From positions 1 to 57,546 of the forward strand of contig JBFGZS010000025.1 in the NCBI GenBank assembly GCA_041586615.1: DNA of 57,546 bases, written 5' to 3'. Below, piece by piece: positions 1 through 8,251 of this stretch. A model generated the notes under the pieces. It was not told the origin of the DNA, did not search any database, and was given only the letters and a program-made list of their open reading frames with translations. Positions within the stretch are counted from its first letter, which is position 1, and each line of letters begins with the position of its first letter. Source of the DNA: Motiliproteus sp041586615. Lineage in GTDB: Bacteria; Pseudomonadota; Gammaproteobacteria; Pseudomonadales; Balneatricaceae. Made by a program: the position numbers and the translations under genes.

Positions 1-136
1 AAAAACCTGTATAGGCAACCTCTTCTGCGACGACCTGCACATCCGAGTGGGCAAATGTAGGCGTTTGGATTCGCGGGGTAAATTGCCGGTCAACCTGCTG
101 AGCCCCCACCGCCCATGGTGATTGTTTCTGTGTCAT
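1..136 (-). CDS. nudF: ADP-ribose pyrophosphatase (NudF-like), N-terminal part, cut by window edge
   Basis: Reading the minus strand from the ATG at 136-134 gives an open frame of 45 codons that runs off the left edge. Its last 18 residues (FAHSDVQVVAEEVAYTGF) align with the stretch just after the N-terminus of E. coli NudF, where FGKNDVEIIARETLYRGF is found (recalled from memory). NudF is a cytosolic Nudix hydrolase that splits ADP-ribose into AMP and ribose 5-phosphate. The Nudix box itself lies outside the window, so the call rests on the short N-terminal match only. A GAGG lies 7 bases upstream of the ATG. It is divergent from the methyltransferase gene at 447. Confidence 0.62.
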   Translation of the reverse strand, partial: MTQKQSPWAVGAQQVDRQFTPRIQTPTFAHSDVQVVAEEVAYTGF

Positions 137-446
137 TAAGACCTCACAGCGAACGCAAAAGCGACTTGAAGTACCTGAAAATCACAGCATAACGCGCACG
201 CGTGCCCAAGCGTAGCCCTGTCCTCCCGTCAACCGGGTCCGCAGCGGATACACCTGCCCGCATCGCAACAAATAAGCCGCATAAATACGGGGCAGCAGAC
301 GAACAGATCTTAAAGAGATTGACAGTCAGCGGGTGAAAGGAGAAGCTCTGTGCCCTAATCAATATCAGCGCCCGAACGGCTCGTCGCTCCGACACCAAAA
401 CGCGCGCTTGCCGATATCCCGTGCATAGCTCAGCAGCCGAGACTCG
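137..446. other. Divergent intergenic region, no gene recognised
   Basis: About 310 bases separate the nudF start (minus) from the methyltransferase start (plus), so promoters for both must lie here. I looked for a TPP-type riboswitch because nudF often neighbours thiC, and found none. A long open frame crosses the region on the minus strand but runs through the opposite strand of the methyltransferase gene and resembles no family I know, so I do not call it. Confidence 0.4.
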
Positions 447-1664
447 ATGAACACAGACACCCCTACCGCGCTGAACCAACGTTTCAGCGTACTGAATAAG
501 GTGCTGGAGAAGAACCGTCACTTTTGGCAGCTGCGTCCATTCACCCTGCAATCACTCCCCTGGCAAGCGCAGCATCCGGCGCTATGCCAATGGTTAGACT
601 CGCTGGATAGCGACCGTATCACACAGCTTGACGGCGACTTTTCGGCCTTATGTGATGCGTTGACGCCTTTTATTCCCGACGCATCGAGGCTGCAAGCGCT
701 GTGTCAATCACCGTATCACGCCCCAGTAACCGGCGATTATCCAGCCACCCTCAGCACCCGGATTCCGGGGCGTAAGTGGCAACAGGTCATCGCATTCGGC
801 GCCGCACTGCCGAACACCAACACCCCGGTACTCGAATGGTGCTCTGGCAAGGGTCATCTGGGGCGTCTGCTGGCCTTTTCTCAGAATCGACAGGTCGACA
901 GTGTGGAGATAAACCCCGCGCTTTGCCTGGCTGGCACCCAACGGGCTGCGCAACTCAACCTGCCGATGCGTTTTCACAACCTGGATGCCTTGTCAGAAGA
1001 CGGTGACGCCTTATTTCAGATCGATCAGCAGGCGGTTGCACTGCACGCCTGCGGTCACTTACATACGACCCTCCTGCGCAAAGCCGTCACTCGGGGCACA
1101 AAAGATATCGCCCTATCGCCCTGCTGCTATCATCTGATTCCCGATCCGGTTTACCCGCCACTTTCTGCGGCAGCATCCGCCTCATCCCTGCGCCTTGATC
1201 GACAAGATCTGCAGCTCCCCCTGCAGGAAACGGTGACCGCTGGGCTGCGCGAAAGAAAACAGCGCCGAACGGAACTGAACTGGCGACTCGGCTTTGACCT
1301 GCTGCAACGTGCCATCAGGCAATCAGACCACTATCTTCCCGTTCCGAATATACGTAAGTCACTCCTGCAAACCGATTTCCCGACGTTTTGCCGCTGGGCT
1401 GCGCAACAGAAAGACCTGTCACTACCCGCCGGGCTAGACTACCGTGACTATGAGCAGCAGGGAAAACAGCGCAGTGGCACCATTGACCGTATCGAACTGG
1501 TCCGCCACCTGTTCCGCCTACCGCTGGAATACTGGCTGGTATCAGACCGCGCGCTGTATCTGGAAGAGCACGGCTATGAGGTCACTTTGTCGCGCTTTTG
1601 TGACAAATCACTGACTCCACGTAACTTATTGCTACAGGGCAAGCTGTCTAGCAACCCAATATGA
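447..1664 (+). CDS. Class I SAM-dependent methyltransferase (Methyltransf_32-like)
   Basis: The 405-residue protein has a SAM-binding motif I near residues 127-138 (LEWCSGKGHLG). It is followed by an acidic strand (VDSVEINP), by HACG near residue 200 and by SPCCYH near residue 223. That HACG ... SPCCYH pair is typical of the Methyltransf_32 group, which includes the C-terminal half of glutathione S-transferase C-terminal-domain proteins. The substrate is unknown; the Cys-Cys-Tyr motif occupies the place of the catalytic loop in RNA/protein methyltransferases of this fold. No signal peptide or membrane segment is seen, so it is cytosolic. The ribosome-binding site is weak (GAG about 7 bases before the ATG). 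The gene stands alone, divergent from nudF. The family call is firm, the function is not known. Confidence 0.85.
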   Translation: MNTDTPTALNQRFSVLNKVLEKNRHFWQLRPFTLQSLPWQAQHPALCQWLDSLDSDRITQLDGDFSALCDALTPFIPDASRLQALCQSPYHAPVTGDYPATLSTRIPGRKWQQVIAFGAALPNTNTPVLEWCSGKGHLGRLLAFSQNRQVDSVEINPALCLAGTQRAAQLNLPMRFHNLDALSEDGDALFQIDQQAVALHACGHLHTTLLRKAVTRGTKDIALSPCCYHLIPDPVYPPLSAAASASSLRLDRQDLQLPLQETVTAGLRERKQRRTELNWRLGFDLLQRAIRQSDHYLPVPNIRKSLLQTDFPTFCRWAAQQKDLSLPAGLDYRDYEQQGKQRSGTIDRIELVRHLFRLPLEYWLVSDRALYLEEHGYEVTLSRFCDKSLTPRNLLLQGKLSSNPI

Positions 1665-1770
1665 ATACAACACCACACCGATCAATCTTTCTGCTTTTTG
1701 CCTCCTTTTAGACGACTCGGCAGATTACAATTGCTATGCTTTTCCCAATGAGCTGTAAGGAGCGCGCTCC

Positions 1771-2643
1771 ATGTCCATTCAAAACAAATTTATTATGCTG
1801 TTAGAGTTTCCACGACTGCGTAGTAAATTCAAAAGTTTCTTCCGCGTCGTCCCCGCGACCAGTCAGGCACTGATTAACGAATCCTACAAGGTCCGTCATC
1901 AGGTCTATTGCACAGAGCTGGGATGGGAAGCTGTGCGCGAGGACAAGATGGAGCATGACGAATACGACCCCCATGCTTTGCACTGCCTGCTCGAAGATAC
2001 AAGGCGTAAAAAATATATCGGCTGCATCCGGCTGATTTTACCGAATCCGAACAACCCCGATCAGCCTCTGCCATTTCAAATCAGCTGTGCCGGCAAACTG
2101 GACCCCGATGTCCCAGATCCCAGGTTACGCCAGAGCTACGCTATCGCCGAGGTGTCCCGGTTAGCTGTCGTCGGTGAATATCGCCGCCGCCGCCACGAAC
2201 GCTTACCCGAACAGGAACAGGATCAGGATCAGGATCAGGATCAGGATCAGGAAGAAGATAAAGCGATCAGTATCAACAAGGAAGACTTTGGTAACGTCAC
2301 TCGCCCGCGTTTTCCCTATATCCCCGTGGGTCTCTATATGGGCATGCTACAGATGGCCAAGCGTCAGGGTATCAAAAAGCTCTACATCCTCACCGAACCC
2401 AGCCTGGCAGACCATTTCTGCCGCCTCGGTGGCAAATTAACCCTGGTTGGCGGTTCCATTGAACACAGAGGGATTCGCCGCCCTTACGTGATGGATGTTG
2501 AGGACGTCATTAACAATATGAGCCGAATTTTCAGACCCCTGTTTAACCATATTCGGGACGAGGTTGACAGCGCATATGATTCGCCGCCTGCAACCCAGAA
2601 AACAAACGACTCCAGCCTGTTACTCGATTCCCGGCAACGATAA
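1771..2643 (+). CDS. PEP-CTERM/exosortase-associated acyltransferase (FeeM/LuxI-fold GNAT)
   Basis: The 290-residue protein matches the family of N-acyltransferases linked with PEP-CTERM/exosortase systems. Characteristic stretches are YKVRHQVYC early, then DEYDPHALHCLL, GCIRLILPNP, IAEVSRLAVVGEYRRRR, FPYIPVGLYMG and a C-terminal HRGIRRPYVMDV. The fold is that of acyl-homoserine-lactone and N-acyl amino acid synthases, but the product of this family is not established. Between YRRRR (about residue 148) and the next conserved block lies an acidic insert of Asp-Gln repeats encoded by a hexanucleotide array. No exosortase or PEP-CTERM protein occurs in the window, so its partners must be elsewhere or lost. 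A strong TAAGGAG precedes the ATG. It ends 163 bases before the HD-GYP gene. Confidence 0.85.
   Translation: MSIQNKFIMLLEFPRLRSKFKSFFRVVPATSQALINESYKVRHQVYCTELGWEAVREDKMEHDEYDPHALHCLLEDTRRKKYIGCIRLILPNPNNPDQPLPFQISCAGKLDPDVPDPRLRQSYAIAEVSRLAVVGEYRRRRHERLPEQEQDQDQDQDQDQEEDKAISINKEDFGNVTRPRFPYIPVGLYMGMLQMAKRQGIKKLYILTEPSLADHFCRLGGKLTLVGGSIEHRGIRRPYVMDVEDVINNMSRIFRPLFNHIRDEVDSAYDSPPATQKTNDSSLLLDSRQR
2209..2250 (+). repeat. In-frame hexanucleotide array (GATCAG)5 preceded by GAACAG x2
   Basis: Two GAACAG units (2209-2220) are followed by five perfect GATCAG units (2221-2250) inside the acyltransferase gene, encoding Glu-Gln and then Asp-Gln dipeptides. A unit of 6 keeps the reading frame, so slippage would only change the length of an acidic surface loop. 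The perfect identity of the five units suggests recent expansion. Confidence 0.95.
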
Positions 2644-2806
2644 ATCCCCGCCCGCTAATATCCATGCCCCACCCTTGATTTCCACACAATCCCCTTGTGA
2701 AAATAGAGGTTTATTGAGAAAAACTTCTGTAATATTCAACGAATAGCGGTGTAATACGCTAAGGTTTAACGGCCAGGAAGCAACCACTTCTCATGGAGGA
2801 GTCCGT

Positions 2807-3853
2807 ATGATCGACACCTATCACCCACCCACCCTGCTCATCGTTGACGATGAACCGGAGGTGACCCAAAGCCTGGTCGCGTTACTTGAAAACGACTACC
2901 AGATAAAAGTTGCCAGTAACGGATTCCAGGCGTTGGAAGGTGCCCGTCAGGCTCCCTTTCCGGATCTGATCTTGCTTGATATCCTACTACCCGGCTTAGG
3001 GGGGCTTGAGGTCTGCCGACGCCTGAAAAACCAATCGAGCACCCAAAACATTCCAATCCTGTTTATTACATCCCTGAACTCCAGCGAAGATGAAAGTCTG
3101 GGCTTGCAGTGCGGCGCGTCCGATTACATTACCAAGCCGATCTCTCCCGATGTCGTTAAGGCCAGGATCAAAACACACCTGACCATCTACCATCACCAGC
3201 GCAACCTTGAGTTGCAGATCAGAGATAGAACCGCCGAGCTTCGAAAGTCACGCCTCGAAATCATCCGCCAACTGGGGCGAGCGGCGGAATATCGGGACAA
3301 TGAAACCGGATACCACGTAATACGTGTCGGTTTTTATGCGCGCCTGATTGCTCTTGAAGCCGGTATGAGTGAAGCCGAGGCGGAACTGTTGTTCCATGCG
3401 GCACCGCTGCACGATCTCGGCAAAATAGGCATCCCCGATCATATCCTGCTCAAGCCGGGACCACTGGATGCTGACGAATGGGTCATTATGCGTAAACACA
3501 GTGATATTGGCGCGCATATTATCGGCGATACCGATTCTGAGCTGTTGAACCTGGCGAAAGAGATTGCCCTTACGCACCATGAACACTGGAACGGCAAAGG
3601 CTACCCGAAAGGGTTACGCGGCCAGGATATTCCTCTGGCAGGACGAATAATCGCACTGGTCGATACATTTGACGCATTACTGAATGAACGCTGCTATAAG
3701 CGAGCATGGCCGATAGACGAAACGATCAAGTATATCCGTAAGGAGCGGGGCAAACGCTTCGACCCTGAGCTGGTCAATCTGTTGGTAAAACTACTTCCCG
3801 ATATACTGGATATCGCCAGTTGTTACCGGGACGAGTGTCTTGATAAGCCCTAA
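2807..3853 (+). CDS. Two-component response regulator with HD-GYP c-di-GMP phosphodiesterase output
   Basis: Residues 1-125 form a receiver domain with the acidic pair D14-D15 and the phospho-acceptor D58 in DLILLDILLPGLGG. A short coiled linker (about 130-150) leads to an HD-GYP domain. The HD motif is seen as HDLGKIGI near residue 202, and the HHEHWNGKGYP signature near residue 258, so metal ligands and the GYP triplet are intact. Proteins of this type (RpfG-like) hydrolyse cyclic di-GMP when phosphorylated. The protein is cytosolic and 348 residues long, usual for the class. A GGAGGAG site stands 6 bases before the ATG. No histidine kinase lies beside it, so its partner is unknown; the orphan kinase at 28965 is one candidate in the window, but that is only inference. 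Confidence 0.93.
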   Translation: MIDTYHPPTLLIVDDEPEVTQSLVALLENDYQIKVASNGFQALEGARQAPFPDLILLDILLPGLGGLEVCRRLKNQSSTQNIPILFITSLNSSEDESLGLQCGASDYITKPISPDVVKARIKTHLTIYHHQRNLELQIRDRTAELRKSRLEIIRQLGRAAEYRDNETGYHVIRVGFYARLIALEAGMSEAEAELLFHAAPLHDLGKIGIPDHILLKPGPLDADEWVIMRKHSDIGAHIIGDTDSELLNLAKEIALTHHEHWNGKGYPKGLRGQDIPLAGRIIALVDTFDALLNERCYKRAWPIDETIKYIRKERGKRFDPELVNLLVKLLPDILDIASCYRDECLDKP

Positions 3854-3930
3854 GCCGTATCGCCCTCTAACAAGACCTGAGACGAGATGTCCCCTCAGGA
3901 CGTAACACGGCGGCTGCATCAGCAATCCCA

Positions 3931-3954
3931 CTCCGGCGAATAGCAACGCCGGAG
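3931..3954. terminator. Perfect 8-bp hairpin between convergent genes
   Basis: CTCCGGCG (3931-3938) and CGCCGGAG (3947-3954) pair perfectly around an 8-base loop, midway between the end of the HD-GYP gene (plus) and the end of napC (minus). No run of T follows on either strand, so termination is likely but not certain. A weaker 6-bp stem (CCTGAG/CTCAGG, 3876-3899) lies just before it. Confidence 0.45.
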
Positions 3955-3985
3955 CAGGCAAGCCTCTTACACTGCCGGTCTTGCG

Positions 3986-4642
3986 TTACTCCCAGCCTTC
4001 AACGCCGGCCATATCGGGCAACTCATGCGCGATCCCCTTATGGCAATCGATACAGGTCTTGTCCCCTGAGGCAAGGGCTTCTTCATGCTGCGCCATACCA
4101 CGGCGTCCCTGCTCACTGTAATCCATGGACTCGAAGTCGTGACAGTTACGACACTCGCGGGAATCGTTGGCCTTCATGCGCGCCCATTCACGCTCGGCCA
4201 TTTCACGCCGATGCGCCTGGAACTTCTCCCGGGTATCGATCACACCGGTAATCTTGCCCCAGACCTCTTGACTGGCTTTGATCTTGCGAATGATCTTATA
4301 AGTCCACTCTTTCGGTACATGGCAGTCAGGACAGGTCGCACGCACGCCCGAGCGGTTAGCGTAGTGAATCGTCTCTTTTAACTCCTGATAGACATTGTCG
4401 CGCATCTCATGACAGCTGATACAGAATTCTTCTTTATTGGTCATCTCCAGTGCCGTATTAAAACCACCCCAAAAGATGACTCCCCCGACAAACCCGAACA
4501 AAAGGATAACCCCCATTGCTACGCGCGCCGGGCGGGTTATGCGCTGCCAGAACCGACACAGTAGGCGGGTCAGCGCATTCCCACCGCAAGACGACGTTCC
4601 TGCGGTGGAAGACTTTTTAGTTTTCTCTGATGGATATTCCAT
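3986..4642 (-). CDS. napC: Periplasmic nitrate reductase cytochrome c quinol dehydrogenase NapC
   Basis: The 218-residue protein has one N-terminal membrane anchor (about residues 41-60) and four CXXCH haem c sites, at residues 74-78, 104-108, 164-168 and 197-201. This is the NapC/NirT layout. NapC sits in the inner membrane with haems facing the periplasm; it oxidises quinol and passes electrons to NapAB. It is the last gene of the nap cluster, 47 bases after napB. Its cytosolic N-terminal segment is Ser/Thr/Lys-rich. Because the NapGH route is broken here (see the relic at 5142), NapC should be the only quinol-oxidising partner coded in this cluster. Confidence 0.95.
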   Translation of the reverse strand: MEYPSEKTKKSSTAGTSSCGGNALTRLLCRFWQRITRPARVAMGVILLFGFVGGVIFWGGFNTALEMTNKEEFCISCHEMRDNVYQELKETIHYANRSGVRATCPDCHVPKEWTYKIIRKIKASQEVWGKITGVIDTREKFQAHRREMAEREWARMKANDSRECRNCHDFESMDYSEQGRRGMAQHEEALASGDKTCIDCHKGIAHELPDMAGVEGWE

Positions 4643-4689
4643 TACCTGGCCCTTATTGCTGAAATCGAGAGTTAGGTTGCGGCATAAGC

Positions 4690-5145
4690 TTACTGGCTGC
4701 GCAGATCAGTAGTGGAGCGATACTGGTTATTCACCAATGGCTTGGCTAAAGCCTGAGGCACGTGACACTGCAGACAGAAATAACGCCGAGGAGAGATATC
4801 TGCCAAGGCATGACCGTCACGGGTCTCAAAATGGGTCAGGCTAACCTTTGTCGCCCCGGATGACTTATAGTTTTCCCAGCTATGGCATGAGAGACACTTA
4901 TTACTGCGCAGGTCGACCTGATAGCCACGTACTTCATGCGGAATAACCGGCGGTTGCTGCACGTAGTTACGCTTTACAGGCGACTCATCTTGATTAAATT
5001 TGGCCATCTGTGGCGCTTTATTGGTGACATCGAGATCTTTCATGCCACGCAGTGATTCCAAACCCCCTATATCAGCCAAGGCCGGAACCGCAACCAGACT
5101 GCCCAGACACAGACTCAGTGTCACTATCAGCGTTTTTTTCTTCAT
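4690..5145 (-). CDS. napB: Periplasmic nitrate reductase, dihaem cytochrome c subunit NapB
   Basis: The 151-residue precursor begins with a signal peptide (lysine-rich start, hydrophobic core, cleavage near PALA at residues 21-24). It carries two haem c sites, CLSCH (84-88) and CLQCH (124-128). HEVRGYQVDLRSNKCLSCH is a NapB hallmark. NapB is periplasmic and relays electrons from NapC to NapA. Its ATG overlaps the stop codon of the napH relic upstream as ATGA, which shows that the relic once was translated in this operon. Length agrees with the family. Confidence 0.95.
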   Translation of the reverse strand: MKKKTLIVTLSLCLGSLVAVPALADIGGLESLRGMKDLDVTNKAPQMAKFNQDESPVKRNYVQQPPVIPHEVRGYQVDLRSNKCLSCHSWENYKSSGATKVSLTHFETRDGHALADISPRRYFCLQCHVPQALAKPLVNNQYRSTTDLRSQ

Positions 5146-5440
5146 GGCGTACTCTCCATCGTATCCGTATGGCGCAAGCCATATTGGAAGACATTAACAG
5201 AACAACTATCGATACAGCGGTCGCAATTGGTGCAGTCCGCCGCGACTATCACAGGCGAGCCTGTTCCCTTTAAGGCAGGCTGATCACCTGCGGTTCAGGA
5301 CAGGCCGCATAACCATCCATGCCGTCATAACAGGCGTCACGCCGACGGGCCCGACCCCGAACCAGGCTCCAGCGACCAATAAAGCTTTCGCTCAGGGCTG
5401 TTGGCATGCTCAGGGCGGTTGCTACCCATAGGACTGACAC
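5142..5440 (-). pseudogene. napH: napH relic: C-terminal fragment of the NapH ferredoxin-type membrane protein, frameshifted
   Basis: About 315 bases lie between napA and napB, exactly where napG-napH stand in the E. coli order FDAGHBC. Minus-strand translation gives residues that follow the NapH C-terminus. From the first frame come FIGRWSLVRGRARRR, then DACYDGMDGYAACPEPQVI, which stops at a TAA at 5272-5270. In a second frame come PALKGTGSPVIVAADC and TNCDRCIDSCSVNVF, ending in a TGA that overlaps the napB ATG. The frame changes between about 5290 and 5272, consistent with one lost base. Two cysteines of the first ferredoxin motif (CxxCxxCxxxCP) are glycine here, and the whole membrane part, roughly the first 200 residues, is missing. 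The only start in the first frame is a GTG at 5440. I infer a decaying gene after deletion of napG and most of napH. A sequencing error could explain the frameshift but not the truncation or the lost cysteines. Confidence 0.82.
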
Positions 5441-5460
5441 CTCTGTCCGCTACGATCTGA

Positions 5461-7965
5461 TCAGGCCTTGAGGATCTTGACCGCACATTTCTTATAGTCG
5501 GTCTCTTTCGACAAGGGGTCGGTGGCGTCCAGAGTCAGTTTATTAACCAGTCGGCCTGCGTCGAAGAAAGGAATAAAGACCAAGCCTTGCGGCGGACGGT
5601 TACGCCCCCGGGTTTCAACCCGTAGTTCAATTTCACCACGCCGGGACACGACTTTGACGTTTTGTCCACGACGCACACCCCGTGACTTCGCATCATCAGG
5701 ATGCATAAAGACTACGGCATCGGGAACCGCGCGATACAACTCGGGGACACGACGGGTCATGGTGCCGGTGTGCCAATGCTCCAGAACACGACCGGTTGAC
5801 AACCACAGATCGTATTCCGTATCGGGCGATTCAGCCGGTGGCTCATAAGGCAGCGCAAAAATGATCGCCTTGTTGTCCGGCTTACCGTAGAACTGCACCT
5901 CGGAGTCTTTGGCGACGTAGGGGTCGTAACCTTCCCGGAAGCGCCACAGTGTCTCTTTACCACCGACAACCGGCCAGCGCAGACCGCGCGCCTGGTGGTA
6001 CATATCGAAGGGTGCCAAGTCATGCCCATGACCACGGCCAAATTCCGCGTACTCTTCAAACAACCCCTTCTGAATATAGAAGCCGAACTGATTGGCCTCG
6101 TAATTCTCGAACCCATCCGCCGTCTCGGTCAGCGGATAGCGATCGACCTGTCCGTTGCGGTACAGCACGTCATACAGGGTCTTGCCACGCAGCTCCGGGC
6201 TCTTAGCCAGCAGGGCATCAGACCAGACCTCTTCGACTTTAAAGCGCTTGGAAAACTCCACCAATTGCCACAAGTCCGACTTGGCTTCGCCTGGGGCATC
6301 CACTTGCTGGCGCCAGAACTGAGTGCGGCGCTCAGCGTTGCCGTAGGCGCCCTCTTTTTCTACCCACATTGCAGTAGGCAGCACCAGATCGGCAGCCTGG
6401 GCCGTCACGGTCGGATAAGGATCGGAGCAGACGATAAAATTATCTGGATTACGATAGCCCGGCAGACCTTCCTCATTAATGTTGGGGCCAGCCTGCATAT
6501 TGTTGTTACACATGGTCCAGTAAACATTCAGCTTACTGTCTTTGAGCATGCGATTTTGCTGCACCGCGTGGTAGCCCGGTTTAGCGGGGATTGTACCTTC
6601 TGGCAGTTTCCAGATTTTTTCTGCCGTTGCACGGTGCTTGGGATTCTTAACCACAAGATCGGCTGGCAGGCGATGGGAGAACGTGCCGACCTCGCGCGCT
6701 GTACCGCAGGCCGACGGCTGTCCGGTTAACGAGAAAGGACCGCTGCCGGGAGTCGAAATTTTACCGGTGAGCAGATGCACGTTATACATCAGGTTGTTGG
6801 CCCAAACCCCACGCGTATGCTGGTTAAAGCCCATGGTCCAGTAGGACACGACTTTCTTGGCGGGGTCGGCGTACAGCTTCGCCAGTGCTTCCAACTTGTG
6901 CGGCTCGACACCGGACATTTCGGAGGCTTTTTCCAGCGTGTACTCACTGACGAACTCAGCAAATTCATCGAAACTGATCGGCGTAGAACCGCCTTTACCC
7001 GGGTTCTTTGCCTTTTTCTCCAGCGGATGGGTCGGGCGCAGACCGTAACCAATATCGGTCACCCCTTTACGGATATTGACGTGCTTATCCAGGAAATCCT
7101 GATTAACGCTACCGCTCTGAATAATATAATTGGCAATGTAATTGAGGATCGCCAGATCGGTTTGCGGTGTGAAGATCATGTCGTTATCCGCTAGCTCAAA
7201 GCTGCGGTGGCGGAACGTCGACAGGACATGCACCTGGACATCTTCGTTGCTTAGACGCCGATCGGTAAGACGAGACCAGAGAATCGGGTGCATCTCGGCC
7301 ATATTAGAGCCCCACAAAACAAAGGCATCGGCATTTTCCAGGTCATCGTAGCAACCCATAGGTTCATCGATACCGAAGGTCCGCATAAAGCCCCCCACGG
7401 CGGAGGCCATACAGTGGCGGGCATTCGGATCGATATGATTGGAGCGAAAGCCCGCTTTCATCAATTTCGATGCGGCATACCCTTCCCAAACAGTCCACTG
7501 CCCGGATCCGAACATCCCGACAGGGGGCATCTCATCGCTGTTACGGGTCGCCGCAAGAGAGGCCTTCCACTTTTCCGCCATGATGTCGAACGCCTGATCC
7601 CAGGAGATCGGGGTAAAGGCCCCTTCTTTGTCAAACTTCCCGTCGGTCATACGCAACAGCGGCTGCGTCAAGCGGTCCTCACCGTACATGATTTTGGAGA
7701 GGAAATAGCCCTTGATACAGTTCAACCCCTTATTGACGGGCGCTTCGGGATCGCCTTGTGTCGCCACGACCCGCCCCTTCTGAGTCCCCACCAGGACGCT
7801 GCAGCCGGTACCACAGAATCGGCAAGGAGCCTTATCCCAGCGTATTTCACTGTCGTCTGATTTAGCCAGCAGGTTTGTTGCCGAGGCCGGCATCGTCACC
7901 CCGGCTGCAGCGGCGGTTGCCGCTACCGCATTACTTTTTACAAAATCACGTCGTGTAAGCTTCAT
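5461..7965 (-). CDS. napA: Periplasmic nitrate reductase catalytic subunit NapA
   Basis: The 834-residue protein reduces nitrate to nitrite in the periplasm with a Mo-bis-molybdopterin guanine dinucleotide cofactor and one [4Fe-4S] cluster. It starts with a twin-arginine signal (TRRDFVKSNAV). Cluster cysteines are C48, C51, C55 and C83, and the Mo ligand is C185 in NARHCMAS. The C-terminal part carries the molybdopterin-binding region (YDLWLSTGRVLEHWHTGTMT). I chose the ATG at 7965-7963: it lies behind AGGAGAGAG and directly before the Tat signal. The frame remains open to 8031, but that longer version would overlap napD and bury the signal. It lies 13 bases after napD and is followed by the napH relic. 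Confidence 0.96.
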   Translation of the reverse strand: MKLTRRDFVKSNAVAATAAAAGVTMPASATNLLAKSDDSEIRWDKAPCRFCGTGCSVLVGTQKGRVVATQGDPEAPVNKGLNCIKGYFLSKIMYGEDRLTQPLLRMTDGKFDKEGAFTPISWDQAFDIMAEKWKASLAATRNSDEMPPVGMFGSGQWTVWEGYAASKLMKAGFRSNHIDPNARHCMASAVGGFMRTFGIDEPMGCYDDLENADAFVLWGSNMAEMHPILWSRLTDRRLSNEDVQVHVLSTFRHRSFELADNDMIFTPQTDLAILNYIANYIIQSGSVNQDFLDKHVNIRKGVTDIGYGLRPTHPLEKKAKNPGKGGSTPISFDEFAEFVSEYTLEKASEMSGVEPHKLEALAKLYADPAKKVVSYWTMGFNQHTRGVWANNLMYNVHLLTGKISTPGSGPFSLTGQPSACGTAREVGTFSHRLPADLVVKNPKHRATAEKIWKLPEGTIPAKPGYHAVQQNRMLKDSKLNVYWTMCNNNMQAGPNINEEGLPGYRNPDNFIVCSDPYPTVTAQAADLVLPTAMWVEKEGAYGNAERRTQFWRQQVDAPGEAKSDLWQLVEFSKRFKVEEVWSDALLAKSPELRGKTLYDVLYRNGQVDRYPLTETADGFENYEANQFGFYIQKGLFEEYAEFGRGHGHDLAPFDMYHQARGLRWPVVGGKETLWRFREGYDPYVAKDSEVQFYGKPDNKAIIFALPYEPPAESPDTEYDLWLSTGRVLEHWHTGTMTRRVPELYRAVPDAVVFMHPDDAKSRGVRRGQNVKVVSRRGEIELRVETRGRNRPPQGLVFIPFFDAGRLVNKLTLDATDPLSKETDYKKCAVKILKA

Positions 7966-7978
7966 GCTCTCTCTCCTA

Positions 7979-8248
7979 CTATAGGGACTCACTACCGCCC
8001 TGGTGAAAAACCAAAGCGGTGGAAATAACACCAGATATATTGTTAATTGTTGTCATGGTATCCAAGGCGATTTTTTCACCACCACGTTCTTCGACGGTGA
8101 CCACCAAGGCTCCCTCATCGTTAGAACCGTGGACTTCCACACCATGGAGCCTATTTAACTGTTCAGTAACGACAGCGACTTTTTCCGGCCGTGAACGCAC
8201 GATCACCCCGGTAATGTCAAACGAATCGATCTCGCTTTCAGCCTGCAT
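7979..8248 (-). CDS. napD: NapD, Tat-signal chaperone of NapA
   Basis: The 89-residue protein has the NapD start FDITGVIVRSRPEKVAVV and the later EGALVVTVE segment. NapD is a small cytosolic protein that binds the twin-arginine signal of NapA until cofactor is inserted. It lies 3 bases after napF and 13 bases before napA, so the three are translated together. Length agrees with the family. Confidence 0.9.
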   Translation of the reverse strand: MQAESEIDSFDITGVIVRSRPEKVAVVTEQLNRLHGVEVHGSNDEGALVVTVEERGGEKIALDTMTTINNISGVISTALVFHQGGSESL

Positions 8249-8251
8249 GTT

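Noticed and set aside
137..446. Possible TPP riboswitch near nudF
   Set aside because: No CTGAGA ... ACC core or other conserved element is present.
144..551. Long minus-strand open frame over the nudF/methyltransferase gap
   Set aside because: It extends into the opposite strand of the methyltransferase gene, lacks a ribosome-binding site and resembles no family.
7966..8031. Longer napA start
   Set aside because: It would overlap napD and place 22 residues before the twin-arginine signal; ATG 7965 has the ribosome-binding site.
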